Below are positions 26,519 through 34,630 of a stretch of 64,000 nucleotides of DNA, one piece after another. The DNA lies in the NCBI GenBank assembly GCA_016714365.1, contig JADJNH010000005.1, forward strand, positions 2,890,501 to 2,954,500. Reading direction: 5' to 3'. The number at the start of each line of letters is the position of its first letter. Position 1 is the first letter of the stretch. The notes under the pieces were generated by a model. It worked only from the letters and a program-made list of their open reading frames with translations. It had not been told where the DNA came from and did no database searches. The translations under genes were made by a program, and so were the position numbers. This stretch comes from Candidatus Vicinibacter affinis. GTDB lineage: Bacteria > Bacteroidota > Bacteroidia > Chitinophagales > Saprospiraceae.

Positions 26519-28999
26519 TTAATTTTGAACAAGTATTTTTTTAGTAATTGGCCCAAGTAATGTTTCAGTTTTAATTAAATACAAACCATTTGCCAACCCT
26601 GACAAATCAATCAACTCGTGCTTAGGGTCAATTGCAGATTTTTTGAACATTTCCTTTCCATCCATACTAATTACGCTGTAAGAAACCATGCCATTCTTTC
26701 CATTGAGATGCATAATAAGATGGTCAGAAGCGGGATTTGGAAATACCAGTAACTGGGCTGGATCCAATACAACTTCTTTATTTTTTCTTTTGTCAATTTT
26801 AAGAACCAGGGTTCTATCCTCTAATTGCTTCAAATTTCCTTCTCCATCCTGAATGATAATTTCCTGGAAGTAGAAAGGAACTTCAATAATTCCATCATCA
26901 TCACGGAAGGGATCAATATTGTCTTCCACAATAAAAACAAGAACTTCCGTTCCACCATGCCCACTGACTTTTTTACCATTTGCCCTAACAAATCCACTTT
27001 CAAGCCTGCCATCAAAAGGCTTTTTAAACATATTGAGCGTGTTACAGGAAGAAGCAAACCATCCATCATTGTAAAAGTCAACATATAAAGATGATTCGTT
27101 TACCACATCTTTATTGTAGTTTAACACATAGGAATAACCAGCTAAGTTTATTGCGGGGTTTGCATCTTCACCCAATTGAACTTCAATCATCATCCAATCT
27201 CCAGAATCTACCTGACCGGTAAGATTTTCTAATAGAAAAGGAAAATCACCTTTAGAAAAGACTTCTTTAGAGATTAATGAGTGGGTCTTATGATAAGAAC
27301 TTGATATAGCCACAGTATCCGAAGCTGAAACTTTACCATCACCATTGGTGTCGGCATTTTTGATGTCAATGGACCGTCCTACAAGTTCCTTGCCCCAATT
27401 ATTACCACTGTAGGAACGAAAAGTGGAACCCTGATAGGACCTTACCGGACCAGATTGACCCAATTCATAACCGATGTGCAGTAAATCCTTCATATCAACA
27501 CATCCGCTTTGATCCACATCACCAGGCCACACACAATCACCAACACACTGTTTAGGACAATTTTTCGCCTCGTAATAAACATCCACATCAAAATCCGCCG
27601 TTACACATCGATTGGTACCATTAATACAATAATCTATTGTAAAATTATCAGGAGATACGTCATTCAGTTTTGGGTAATAAATGAGACTGTTATAACCAAT
27701 TACCAGACTTTGACAACTATTGTTATAGTTTATGCTGACAGTATCCCATCCCGGATAAAATTTAACTGAATCTGAACTGGAAGAAAAATTATAGGCGTTT
27801 ACTGGAACCTGGTAATTCAACAATATAGGCGTGTTTCGTGGAGTAGCGATCTGATAGGTATTTAAAGTCTGAGGCTCATAATCACCTATAAAAAGGCGCA
27901 CTTCAGCAGTCTCACAGCTTTGAGGGCAAACCTTGTAGGTAAAGCTTTGAACACCTTTATAATCTGTTTCAGGAATGTATTTGAAATTACCTATATTATC
28001 CAATTTGGTCAAGGTTCCTCTCGTAGGGTCTTTATCTTTAAGAATTGAAAATTTAGAGACAATGCTCTGCACATCGTTTAAGGCGACATTAAATGTAATC
28101 TCTTTGTTTACTGGGGTATAAACAACATCCGGAACAAGTATACTATTGGGCTCAGCCATTGGGTATACACGCATAAATACTTTACGGCTGAGATTCCCAT
28201 TTATTAAATTAAAGGTATCCTTTCCATTGAAATTATTAAAAGGCTTATAAATGAAGGATGCCCCATCAATTTTAACAGACCCATTTTTCGGGTTTTGATT
28301 TATACTAAAACCGTCTTTTGGCAAAGACTTCTGTACAGCCTGATCTTCAGGTGTTCCCAATGAAAGCGTATCTATAACTGGCAATTGATTGGTATCAATG
28401 ACGGATATGAATATCGTATTGCTTTCACATAAGCCAAAAGTATCGCATACTTTATGAACTATTGTAGCGGGGCCGGTATAATCTGCTGTAGGTGTAAACC
28501 GAATCACTGAATCATTCAGTTGAGTACAGGAAGTCAAAAATTTAGTACTCGAAATTCCTGACACCACAATTCTGTTATTTCCCGGTATGCTGGTAGAATC
28601 ATTCCCCATTGGCTGAATGTCAATATTGGACTGATTCTTATAAACTGTATAAAAATCAGGCCTGACCTCAAGATAAGAGTTTACGTAGGTATAAATGTAT
28701 GATTTCCACTGCTTCTTAGCCCCTTGTCCAGGACCATCTGAATACTCAATCACCACCGTATCATTGCCGATAAAATTCAATTCAGGATCATAAAACACTT
28801 CGTAAGAAGAACCTATCTTAATCAAACTCAGCTGCCCATGTGCTGAGGAATCCAATACAGAAGGTAAATAACACCAAGAAATAATTTCTGAATGATCTGA
28901 ATTTTTAAGTTCTTTGATGTGCTTGTACACGCCTTGACCCAATAGCAATTGCCCCGCTGAAAAGAACAGTGCAAATACAATAGGCAAGGCTTTTGGCAT
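26519..28999 (-). CDS. Secreted multidomain protein with tandem cadherin/Big-like repeats, dockerin-like module and T9SS type A signal
   Basis: This is an 826-residue exported protein with a signal peptide at about 1-22. Residues 30-475 form several degenerate Ig/cadherin-like units, recognised by repeated F-x-Y-x-P-x-x-D/N-x-x-G-x-D/x-x-F strings (168-183, 249-265, 339-355), some with Cys pairs. Residues 490-570 contain two EF-hand-like calcium loops (GDVDQSGCVDMKDLL and DTNGDGKVSASDTV), as in dockerin type I modules. The last ~80 residues (VFPNPASDHL, DLSGLANGLYLIKT) are the T9SS type A sorting domain. It should be released or anchored at the cell surface. Adhesion or polymer binding is inference; no enzyme domain is visible. 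Confidence 0.85.
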   Translation of the reverse strand: MPKALPIVFALFFSAGQLLLGQGVYKHIKELKNSDHSEIISWCYLPSVLDSSAHGQLSLIKIGSSYEVFYDPELNFIGNDTVVIEYSDGPGQGAKKQWKSYIYTYVNSYLEVRPDFYTVYKNQSNIDIQPMGNDSTSIPGNNRIVVSGISSTKFLTSCTQLNDSVIRFTPTADYTGPATIVHKVCDTFGLCESNTIFISVIDTNQLPVIDTLSLGTPEDQAVQKSLPKDGFSINQNPKNGSVKIDGASFIYKPFNNFNGKDTFNLINGNLSRKVFMRVYPMAEPNSILVPDVVYTPVNKEITFNVALNDVQSIVSKFSILKDKDPTRGTLTKLDNIGNFKYIPETDYKGVQSFTYKVCPQSCETAEVRLFIGDYEPQTLNTYQIATPRNTPILLNYQVPVNAYNFSSSSDSVKFYPGWDTVSINYNNSCQSLVIGYNSLIYYPKLNDVSPDNFTIDYCINGTNRCVTADFDVDVYYEAKNCPKQCVGDCVWPGDVDQSGCVDMKDLLHIGYELGQSGPVRSYQGSTFRSYSGNNWGKELVGRSIDIKNADTNGDGKVSASDTVAISSSYHKTHSLISKEVFSKGDFPFLLENLTGQVDSGDWMMIEVQLGEDANPAINLAGYSYVLNYNKDVVNESSLYVDFYNDGWFASSCNTLNMFKKPFDGRLESGFVRANGKKVSGHGGTEVLVFIVEDNIDPFRDDDGIIEVPFYFQEIIIQDGEGNLKQLEDRTLVLKIDKRKNKEVVLDPAQLLVFPNPASDHLIMHLNGKNGMVSYSVISMDGKEMFKKSAIDPKHELIDLSGLANGLYLIKTETLLGPITKKILVQN

Positions 29000-29858
29000 G
29001 AACTAATTGTTTGAGTGCAAATTTAACTCAGGATTTCATATTTCCAAATATTATATTCATATTTTTTTATTTAATATAACAATAATTTTCAATATATTAT
29101 CTTTTAAATTGATAAACAGATAATTAAATATTGTATATATTCTTAATATATAGTTTCCAATATCTTACGCCTTTTCCGGTCAATTTACCGTTTAAATAAC
29201 AAATCTCATCAAGATCCATGCAATTTATGGTTTCAACAAACTAATTATTAACATTTTAAGTATTAAATAAATATTGTAATCTTATAATCTTGTTTATTAA
29301 TATTTTATATATATGATTATAATTTAATGCATAAACATATAAATTTTAATTAAAAAAAATTACACTTAAGGTTTAAATAGACTGTCCATTCCATTGATTT
29401 TCAATATATTTAAACACAATGTTTATATATAATCGATCATTATTTAAAGTTGAAAAAAGTTCATGGGTAAAACTATTAAAATGTAAAACAAAAAAAGTTA
29501 ATTCTTTATCTTTCAATTAATTACCTGAACACTTTCGCTGAGTATCCTAAAGTCATTTCAAACTCAATTTGGACTATCGACACAATAACTGAAATATTCA
29601 AAGTCGGTCTATCCAAAATATTTTGGTACGCAACTAAGAATTTAATTTCTTTTCAAAGTCCTACTTTATATAAGTTGAATAAATAATATGCCTGGAGCAA
29701 TTATGGAAAATCCCAGATAATCACTGAATATTATACTTTTCACAATTTGAATTGATCTGTTGGATTTTGCTAACTATTTGATCGTTTTTAACGAATTTAA
29801 GGCGAAATAGCATCTACCCACGTGTGGTATAATAATTTTGGTGGAAAGTGTATATGGC
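29000..29858. other. Long AT-rich non-coding region between divergent genes
   Basis: Roughly 860 bp has no coding potential. Positions 29030-29350 are extremely AT-rich, with many TATATA/AATATT stretches. Positions 29520-29850 are closer to average composition, but I recognise no decayed gene or RNA. Promoters for both flanking genes must lie at its edges. Confidence 0.5.
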
Positions 29859-29886
29859 TTGAAGTAGGCTTTTTTTCCTAAATTTG
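29859..29886 (+). promoter_or_regulatory. Promoter of the 487-residue hypothetical gene
   Basis: TTG, a 17-bp spacer and TAAATTTG match the Bacteroidota promoter pattern. The start codon follows 18 bp later, so the leader would be very short. Confidence 0.6.
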
Positions 29887-29903
29887 TCTTCTCCTCCCCC
29901 AAC

Positions 29904-31367
29904 ATGAAGGAAACAAAAATTTATCTTTTCTTAAGCAGTTTGACTGCTGTCCAGCTAAATCGATTGACACGTTATTTAGAGTCTCCCTATTTTAATCGAA
30001 ATGAAAAATTATTGAAAATCTATTACAGGGTGGAGGCTTTCATTCGTGAAGGTGCCGTTGGTGATTTAAGTAAAAAGGAAATCTGGGAGCTTATATATCC
30101 GAATGAAAACTATCAGGATGAAAAATTCAGGAAGCATTGCTCTGAACTTTTGGATTTAGGAGAAGCATTCCTTGCCCAACAAGTTTACGACGAAAACCCG
30201 GTACATCAAGCCAATTACTTATTACAAGCTGTTCATCAAAAACAAATAGAAAAATTATTCAACAGCTCTCAAACCAAAGCCATTTCTCTGGCAAAAAAAC
30301 AATTAAATAAGGGTTCTTCACATTACTATTACCTCTATGAAATTGAAAAAAATCTATACAAACTAAATAATCTGGAAACCACCAGGGTGCATAAAGGAAC
30401 CATCAGTAAAATAAATCTTGCAGATATAGTAAACAATCTCGATTACTTTTACATTTCCGAGAAACTTAAATACTATTGTAGTTTGTTAAGCTGGAACAGA
30501 ATTTCAGCTCTTGATTCCAAACTTTTGTTTATAAATGAAATAATTGAAATTGCCAGAAAAGATGAATTTAAGGAAATTCCCCCCATTGCCATATACTTAA
30601 AAATATACGACACTTTTATTGACAATGATAATATCAACAATTACTGGGAACTTAAAGAATTGATTGAAAACCATCTTGATCTGTTTCCATTAGACGAAGC
30701 AAAAGAAATTATTGAATCAGCCATCAATTATAACATTCGAAATTTAAACAAAAGTGTAGATTTTCAAATTGAGTTATTTGCATTGTATAAAAAATCATTG
30801 GAGAAGGAAATCATTTTTGTAAATAATGAAATTTCACCATGGACATTTAAAAACATCATAACGCTTACATTACGATTAAAAGAATTTGATTGGACGGAAC
30901 AATTTATACAAGATTATTCAGAGAGACTCAACCCGCTGTACAAGGAGAATTCGGTCAATTACAACATGGCCCTTTTATATTATCATAAAAAAGATTTCAA
31001 TAAGGTTATTCCATTATTGCAAAAAGTCGAATATGAAGAGTTATTTTATGGTTTGGATTCAAAAGCTATTATGATTTCCACATATTTTGAGTTAGATGAG
31101 ATTCAAGTATTAACATCCTTTTTAGAAAGTTTTAAAAATTTTTTGAGCAGGGACAAGAGTTTAAATCAAAGTCGAAAATTGTCTTATTTGAATTTAGTTA
31201 AGTTTACTAAAAAATTGATTGATACCAACTTAAACAATGAAATAAAACTGGAAAAATTAAAAAATGATATCCTTAATGAAAGTACGGTTGGAAAACCTTG
31301 GCTTCTTGAAAAAGTAGAAGAATTGAGGTTATCTTTCCGCGTTTCCACCAGAAAATCTAACCGATAA
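29904..31367 (+). CDS. Hypothetical helical-repeat protein
   Basis: I do not recognise a named family. This 487-residue protein is soluble, has no signal peptide, is rich in Lys, Glu, Leu, Asn and Tyr, and looks almost entirely helical. Pairs of amphipathic helices recur every ~35-40 residues (for example KLKYYCSLLSWNRI, NYNMALLYYHKKDFNKVIPLLQKV), suggesting a TPR-like scaffold. The N-terminus has a distinctive RYLESPYFNRNEKLL motif that I associate with uncharacterised Bacteroidota proteins. It is followed 12 bp later by a thioesterase gene, probably on the same transcript. Function unknown. Confidence 0.7.
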   Translation: MKETKIYLFLSSLTAVQLNRLTRYLESPYFNRNEKLLKIYYRVEAFIREGAVGDLSKKEIWELIYPNENYQDEKFRKHCSELLDLGEAFLAQQVYDENPVHQANYLLQAVHQKQIEKLFNSSQTKAISLAKKQLNKGSSHYYYLYEIEKNLYKLNNLETTRVHKGTISKINLADIVNNLDYFYISEKLKYYCSLLSWNRISALDSKLLFINEIIEIARKDEFKEIPPIAIYLKIYDTFIDNDNINNYWELKELIENHLDLFPLDEAKEIIESAINYNIRNLNKSVDFQIELFALYKKSLEKEIIFVNNEISPWTFKNIITLTLRLKEFDWTEQFIQDYSERLNPLYKENSVNYNMALLYYHKKDFNKVIPLLQKVEYEELFYGLDSKAIMISTYFELDEIQVLTSFLESFKNFLSRDKSLNQSRKLSYLNLVKFTKKLIDTNLNNEIKLEKLKNDILNESTVGKPWLLEKVEELRLSFRVSTRKSNR

Positions 31368-31379
31368 AATCATCAATAA

Positions 31380-31865
31380 ATGCAATTACTCCATCCGGAA
31401 AGTCGCGTACGCGTGCGCTTCAAAGATTGTGATCCACTAGGTCATTTGTACAATACGCGCTTCCTTGAATACATGTTGGAGGCACGTGAAGACCATGTGA
31501 TAGATTATTACGACCTAAACCTCGAGGAATACGCCAATGTTAAGGGATTAGCATGGGTAGTAGTGGGTCATCAAATTTCCTATTTTAGAGAAGCCAAAAG
31601 GAATGAGTTTGTCAAAATTCGTTCTGCCATGATTTATTATGATCAAAAAACGGTACTGAATGAATATCAAATGTGGGATGATGAATTAACCGAAATTAAA
31701 TCACTGATGTGGACCCGATTTCTTCACATTGACCTCAGGACTAAAAAGGTGAGTCCTCATGGTGAAGATATGATGCATAAATTAGCAGGCATCAATATGA
31801 AAATAGACCAATTGGATTTTGAAGAAAGGGCAAAATATTTGCGCACTTCGCACTTATCAAAGTAA
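31380..31865 (+). CDS. Acyl-CoA thioesterase, 4HBT (YbgC-like) hotdog family
   Basis: This 161-residue hotdog-fold protein has the 4-hydroxybenzoyl-CoA thioesterase signature RFKDCDPLGHLYNTRFLEYM with the catalytic Asp at position 18. Long helix residues EYMLEAREDHVIDYY follow. Such enzymes hydrolyse acyl-CoA or acyl-ACP thioesters; the chain specificity cannot be read. It is 12 bp downstream of the helical-repeat gene. Its last 9 bp overlap the 3' end of the convergent gene on the other strand. Confidence 0.85.
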   Translation: MQLLHPESRVRVRFKDCDPLGHLYNTRFLEYMLEAREDHVIDYYDLNLEEYANVKGLAWVVVGHQISYFREAKRNEFVKIRSAMIYYDQKTVLNEYQMWDDELTEIKSLMWTRFLHIDLRTKKVSPHGEDMMHKLAGINMKIDQLDFEERAKYLRTSHLSK

Positions 31866-32375
31866 ACTGAATGAATTAAAAAAGCGTTCGGCATCATTAC
31901 TGAGCCTTTGATGGTAGTTTGAAAAATATTGGAGACTAACTAGATGGTTTTTGAATGGAATAACCGCCATTTTTACAACTGAGCTGTCTTCACCATAGCG
32001 GATTAGAAAAATTCTTGAAGGTACTCCCCCCATTTGAGAAGCACTACTATAGACTTTCTCTCCATGGAGTTGTTCTGTCAACTGATCTTCTATCGTCTGG
32101 CAGATAAAAAATGAACTTGAATCACTTTCATCATTGAAGTCAATATCTGAGGGATATTGTGTATGATTTACCAGGTAAATTATGGATTGATTGTCCTCGC
32201 CCTCTGATACCATATAGGAATCCAAATAAATCAAACCCAGATCCGTTTCTAAGCTGTCTTTTGATATTTTTGGTGTGGATGGCAGCTTTACTTGGTAGCC
32301 TGCATTTGTATCTCGGAGAATAAACCACTCAAAAAATGAAAAAGCTAAACACAGGATTAAAGTCAATAATTTCAT
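31857..32375 (-). CDS. Hypothetical exported protein
   Basis: This 172-residue protein has an N-terminal hydrophobic signal (MKLLTLILCLAFSFF). The mature part opens YQVKLPSTPKISKDSLETDLG, alternates short strands, and ends with NDAERFFNSFSLL. This layout recalls PsbP/DcrB-like periplasmic proteins, where a strand-rich domain begins with an 'F/Y-x-V-x-LP' motif and ends 'FFNSF'. The resemblance is weak and I assign no function. It is convergent with the thioesterase gene (9-bp overlap), and no terminator is visible between them. Confidence 0.65.
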   Translation of the reverse strand: MKLLTLILCLAFSFFEWFILRDTNAGYQVKLPSTPKISKDSLETDLGLIYLDSYMVSEGEDNQSIIYLVNHTQYPSDIDFNDESDSSSFFICQTIEDQLTEQLHGEKVYSSASQMGGVPSRIFLIRYGEDSSVVKMAVIPFKNHLVSLQYFSNYHQRLSNDAERFFNSFSLL

Positions 32376-32436
32376 TCTTCCAATAACGTATTAAATGCCC
32401 GTATATTATCCTTTAAAAAATCCAATTTGAAACTGC

Positions 32437-32444
32437 TATCTTTG
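32437..32444 (+). promoter_or_regulatory. Putative -7 element of lpdA
   Basis: TATCTTTG is a full TAnnTTTG match, 19 bp before the lpdA start codon. A TTTA lies about 21 bp further upstream at the -33 position. Confidence 0.6.
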
Positions 32445-32463
32445 CAGAAATTAAAGAAAAATC

Positions 32464-33861
32464 ATGAAATTTGATGTATTGGTAATTGGCTCAGGACCAG
32501 GAGGATATGTTGCTGCAATAAGGGCTGCACAATTGGGAAAAAATGTTGGAATTGTGGAACGCGAGTCGCTTGGTGGAATTTGTCTAAACTGGGGTTGTAT
32601 TCCTACTAAAGCGCTTTTAAAATCTGCTCAAGTGTTTGAATACATCAATCATGCTTCCGATTATGGAATTAAAATCGCCGAGGCAACAGCAGATTTTGGC
32701 CAAATCGTTAAGCGAAGTAGAGGAGTTGCTGAAGGTATGAGTAAGGGTATTCAATTTCTGATGAAAAAAAATAAGATTACGGTCATCATGGGAAATGCCA
32801 AACTCACTAAAAATAAAGAGGTAGAAGTAAAAGACGAGACCGGTAAAATTACTTCTTACTCCGCTGATCACATCATTTTGGCGACTGGAGGACGTGCAAA
32901 ACAATTGCCAAACCTTCCAATTGATGGCACTCATGTAATTGAATATCGGAAAGCCATGAGTCTAGATTCTTTACCTAAAAAAATGGTTGTAGTTGGGGCT
33001 GGTGCAATAGGGGTAGAATTTGCTTATTTCTATAAAAGCCTAGGAACAGATGTGACCATCGTTGAATTTATGGAACAGGGGCTGGTTCCTCGAGAGGATG
33101 CAGATATCAGCAAGGAACTTGGCAAAATATTTAAGAAGAAAGGGATTCAGGTTTTAGCCAATACTTCTGTTGAAAAAATTGAAAAAAACAAGGCAGGTGT
33201 TAGCGTTTACGCAAAAGATCGGAAGGACGGGAAAGAGCAAATTCTTGATTGTGACATCGTGTTGTCTGCGGCTGGAGTTACTCCCAACATAGAAAACATT
33301 GGATTGGAGGAAGCTGGTGTTTTGATTGAAAAGGGAATGGTTAAAGTAGATGCTTTCTATCGCACAAATGTTCCAGGGATCTATGCCATAGGGGATATTG
33401 TCCCTGGTCCTGCGCTTGCGCATGTTGCCAGCGCAGAAGGCATCACATGTGTCGAAGCCATTTGTGGACACCACCCTGAGCCTATTGACTATAACAACAT
33501 TCCTGGATGCACCTACTGTTCTCCTGAAATTGCATCTGTTGGCCACACAGAAGCTACTGCCCTTGCGGCAGGGTATGAAATTAGAATTGGCAAATTCCCT
33601 TTTTCTGCCTCAGGTAAGGCCAGTGCAGCAGGTGCTAAGGATGGTTTCGTAAAAGTAATTTTTGACAAAAAGTATGGGGAATTTCTAGGGGCACACATGA
33701 TAGGAATGAATGTTACTGAAATGATCGCCGAGGTAGTAGTTGCCAGAAAGCTAGAGACCACCGGGCATGAAATTATTAAATCAATTCATCCCCACCCTAC
33801 CATGTCAGAAGCTGTTATGGAAGCCGCCGCTGCAGCGTATGGAGAAGTGATCCATCTATAA
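32464..33861 (+). CDS. lpdA: Dihydrolipoyl dehydrogenase
   Basis: This 465-residue flavoenzyme (E3) reoxidises lipoamide in 2-oxoacid dehydrogenase complexes or the glycine cleavage system. The FAD-binding GSGPGGYVAAIRAAQLG is near the N-terminus, the redox disulfide is Cys40/Cys45 (GGICLNWGCIPTK), the NAD-binding VGAGAIGVEFAYFY is in the middle, and the C-terminal HPHPTMSE (about 442-449) supplies the catalytic His-Glu pair. No E1 or E2 gene is nearby, so which complex it serves is open. Confidence 0.96.
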   Translation: MKFDVLVIGSGPGGYVAAIRAAQLGKNVGIVERESLGGICLNWGCIPTKALLKSAQVFEYINHASDYGIKIAEATADFGQIVKRSRGVAEGMSKGIQFLMKKNKITVIMGNAKLTKNKEVEVKDETGKITSYSADHIILATGGRAKQLPNLPIDGTHVIEYRKAMSLDSLPKKMVVVGAGAIGVEFAYFYKSLGTDVTIVEFMEQGLVPREDADISKELGKIFKKKGIQVLANTSVEKIEKNKAGVSVYAKDRKDGKEQILDCDIVLSAAGVTPNIENIGLEEAGVLIEKGMVKVDAFYRTNVPGIYAIGDIVPGPALAHVASAEGITCVEAICGHHPEPIDYNNIPGCTYCSPEIASVGHTEATALAAGYEIRIGKFPFSASGKASAAGAKDGFVKVIFDKKYGEFLGAHMIGMNVTEMIAEVVVARKLETTGHEIIKSIHPHPTMSEAVMEAAAAAYGEVIHL

Positions 33862-33874
33862 ATTTAGCACCTAC

Positions 33875-34630
33875 ATGTTCCATAAACTTTTTCCAAAATT
33901 TCAACAGGATGTTGGAATGAGTTTTACCAAATTAGACCTTCACAAAATTGAAGCCACAGCTCACAAATTGAGTCTTAGGATTGGTGACCGTTTTCCTGAT
34001 TCGGGTTTGTTTAGAATTTCTCAAGAATTGCTCACAATATCTCGTCAAACTGAAAACCAGATAAGGGAAATCAAAAGACCTATCTGGTGGTTGCGGATAA
34101 GTTCTTATTTGTGTTTAATCTTTTTCCTTACTCTTCTTTCTTATGGGATGCTATTAATCATCAACAATTTTACTTTAGGGATAGAGAATATTACGGAATT
34201 GATGCAAGGAGTGGAAAGTGGCACCAACGAATTAATATTAATTGGAATTATATCGTATTTTTTATTTAGTCTCGAGGCTAAATTCAAACGAAATCTCGCA
34301 CTCAAATCTCTTCATCAATTCAGAAGTTTAGCTCATGTTGTGGACATGCACCAACTTACAAAGGATCCTTCTGTACTCTTAAATGTCAATAAGACAAGCT
34401 CTTCTCCCGAAAGAAGTTTTACAAAATTTGAAATGGTCAGGTATCTGGATTATTGTTCTGAAATTTTGGCTTTGGTTGGGAAATTATCTGTTATTTATGC
34501 TCAATACATGGAAGATGAACGAATTCTTAACAGTGTAAACGATGTTGAAAATATAACACAAAACCTTTCCAACAAAATTTGGCAGAAAATTATGATTTTG
34601 GATTTATCAGAAAACAATCAGATTATCTGA
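33875..34630 (+). CDS. Hypothetical membrane protein with two transmembrane helices
   Basis: This 251-residue protein is not of a family I can name. An N-terminal ~65-residue helical part (KLDLHKIEATAHKLSLRIGDRF) precedes two membrane spans (about 72-98 and 115-137) and a C-terminal cytoplasmic helical domain with LKSLHQFRSLAHVVDMHQLTKDP. The start could be Met15 (MSFTKLDLHK), because the first 14 residues look weakly conserved in character. It lies 13 bp after lpdA, and its last 8 bp overlap the convergent repeat-protein gene. Confidence 0.65.
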   Translation: MFHKLFPKFQQDVGMSFTKLDLHKIEATAHKLSLRIGDRFPDSGLFRISQELLTISRQTENQIREIKRPIWWLRISSYLCLIFFLTLLSYGMLLIINNFTLGIENITELMQGVESGTNELILIGIISYFLFSLEAKFKRNLALKSLHQFRSLAHVVDMHQLTKDPSVLLNVNKTSSSPERSFTKFEMVRYLDYCSEILALVGKLSVIYAQYMEDERILNSVNDVENITQNLSNKIWQKIMILDLSENNQII

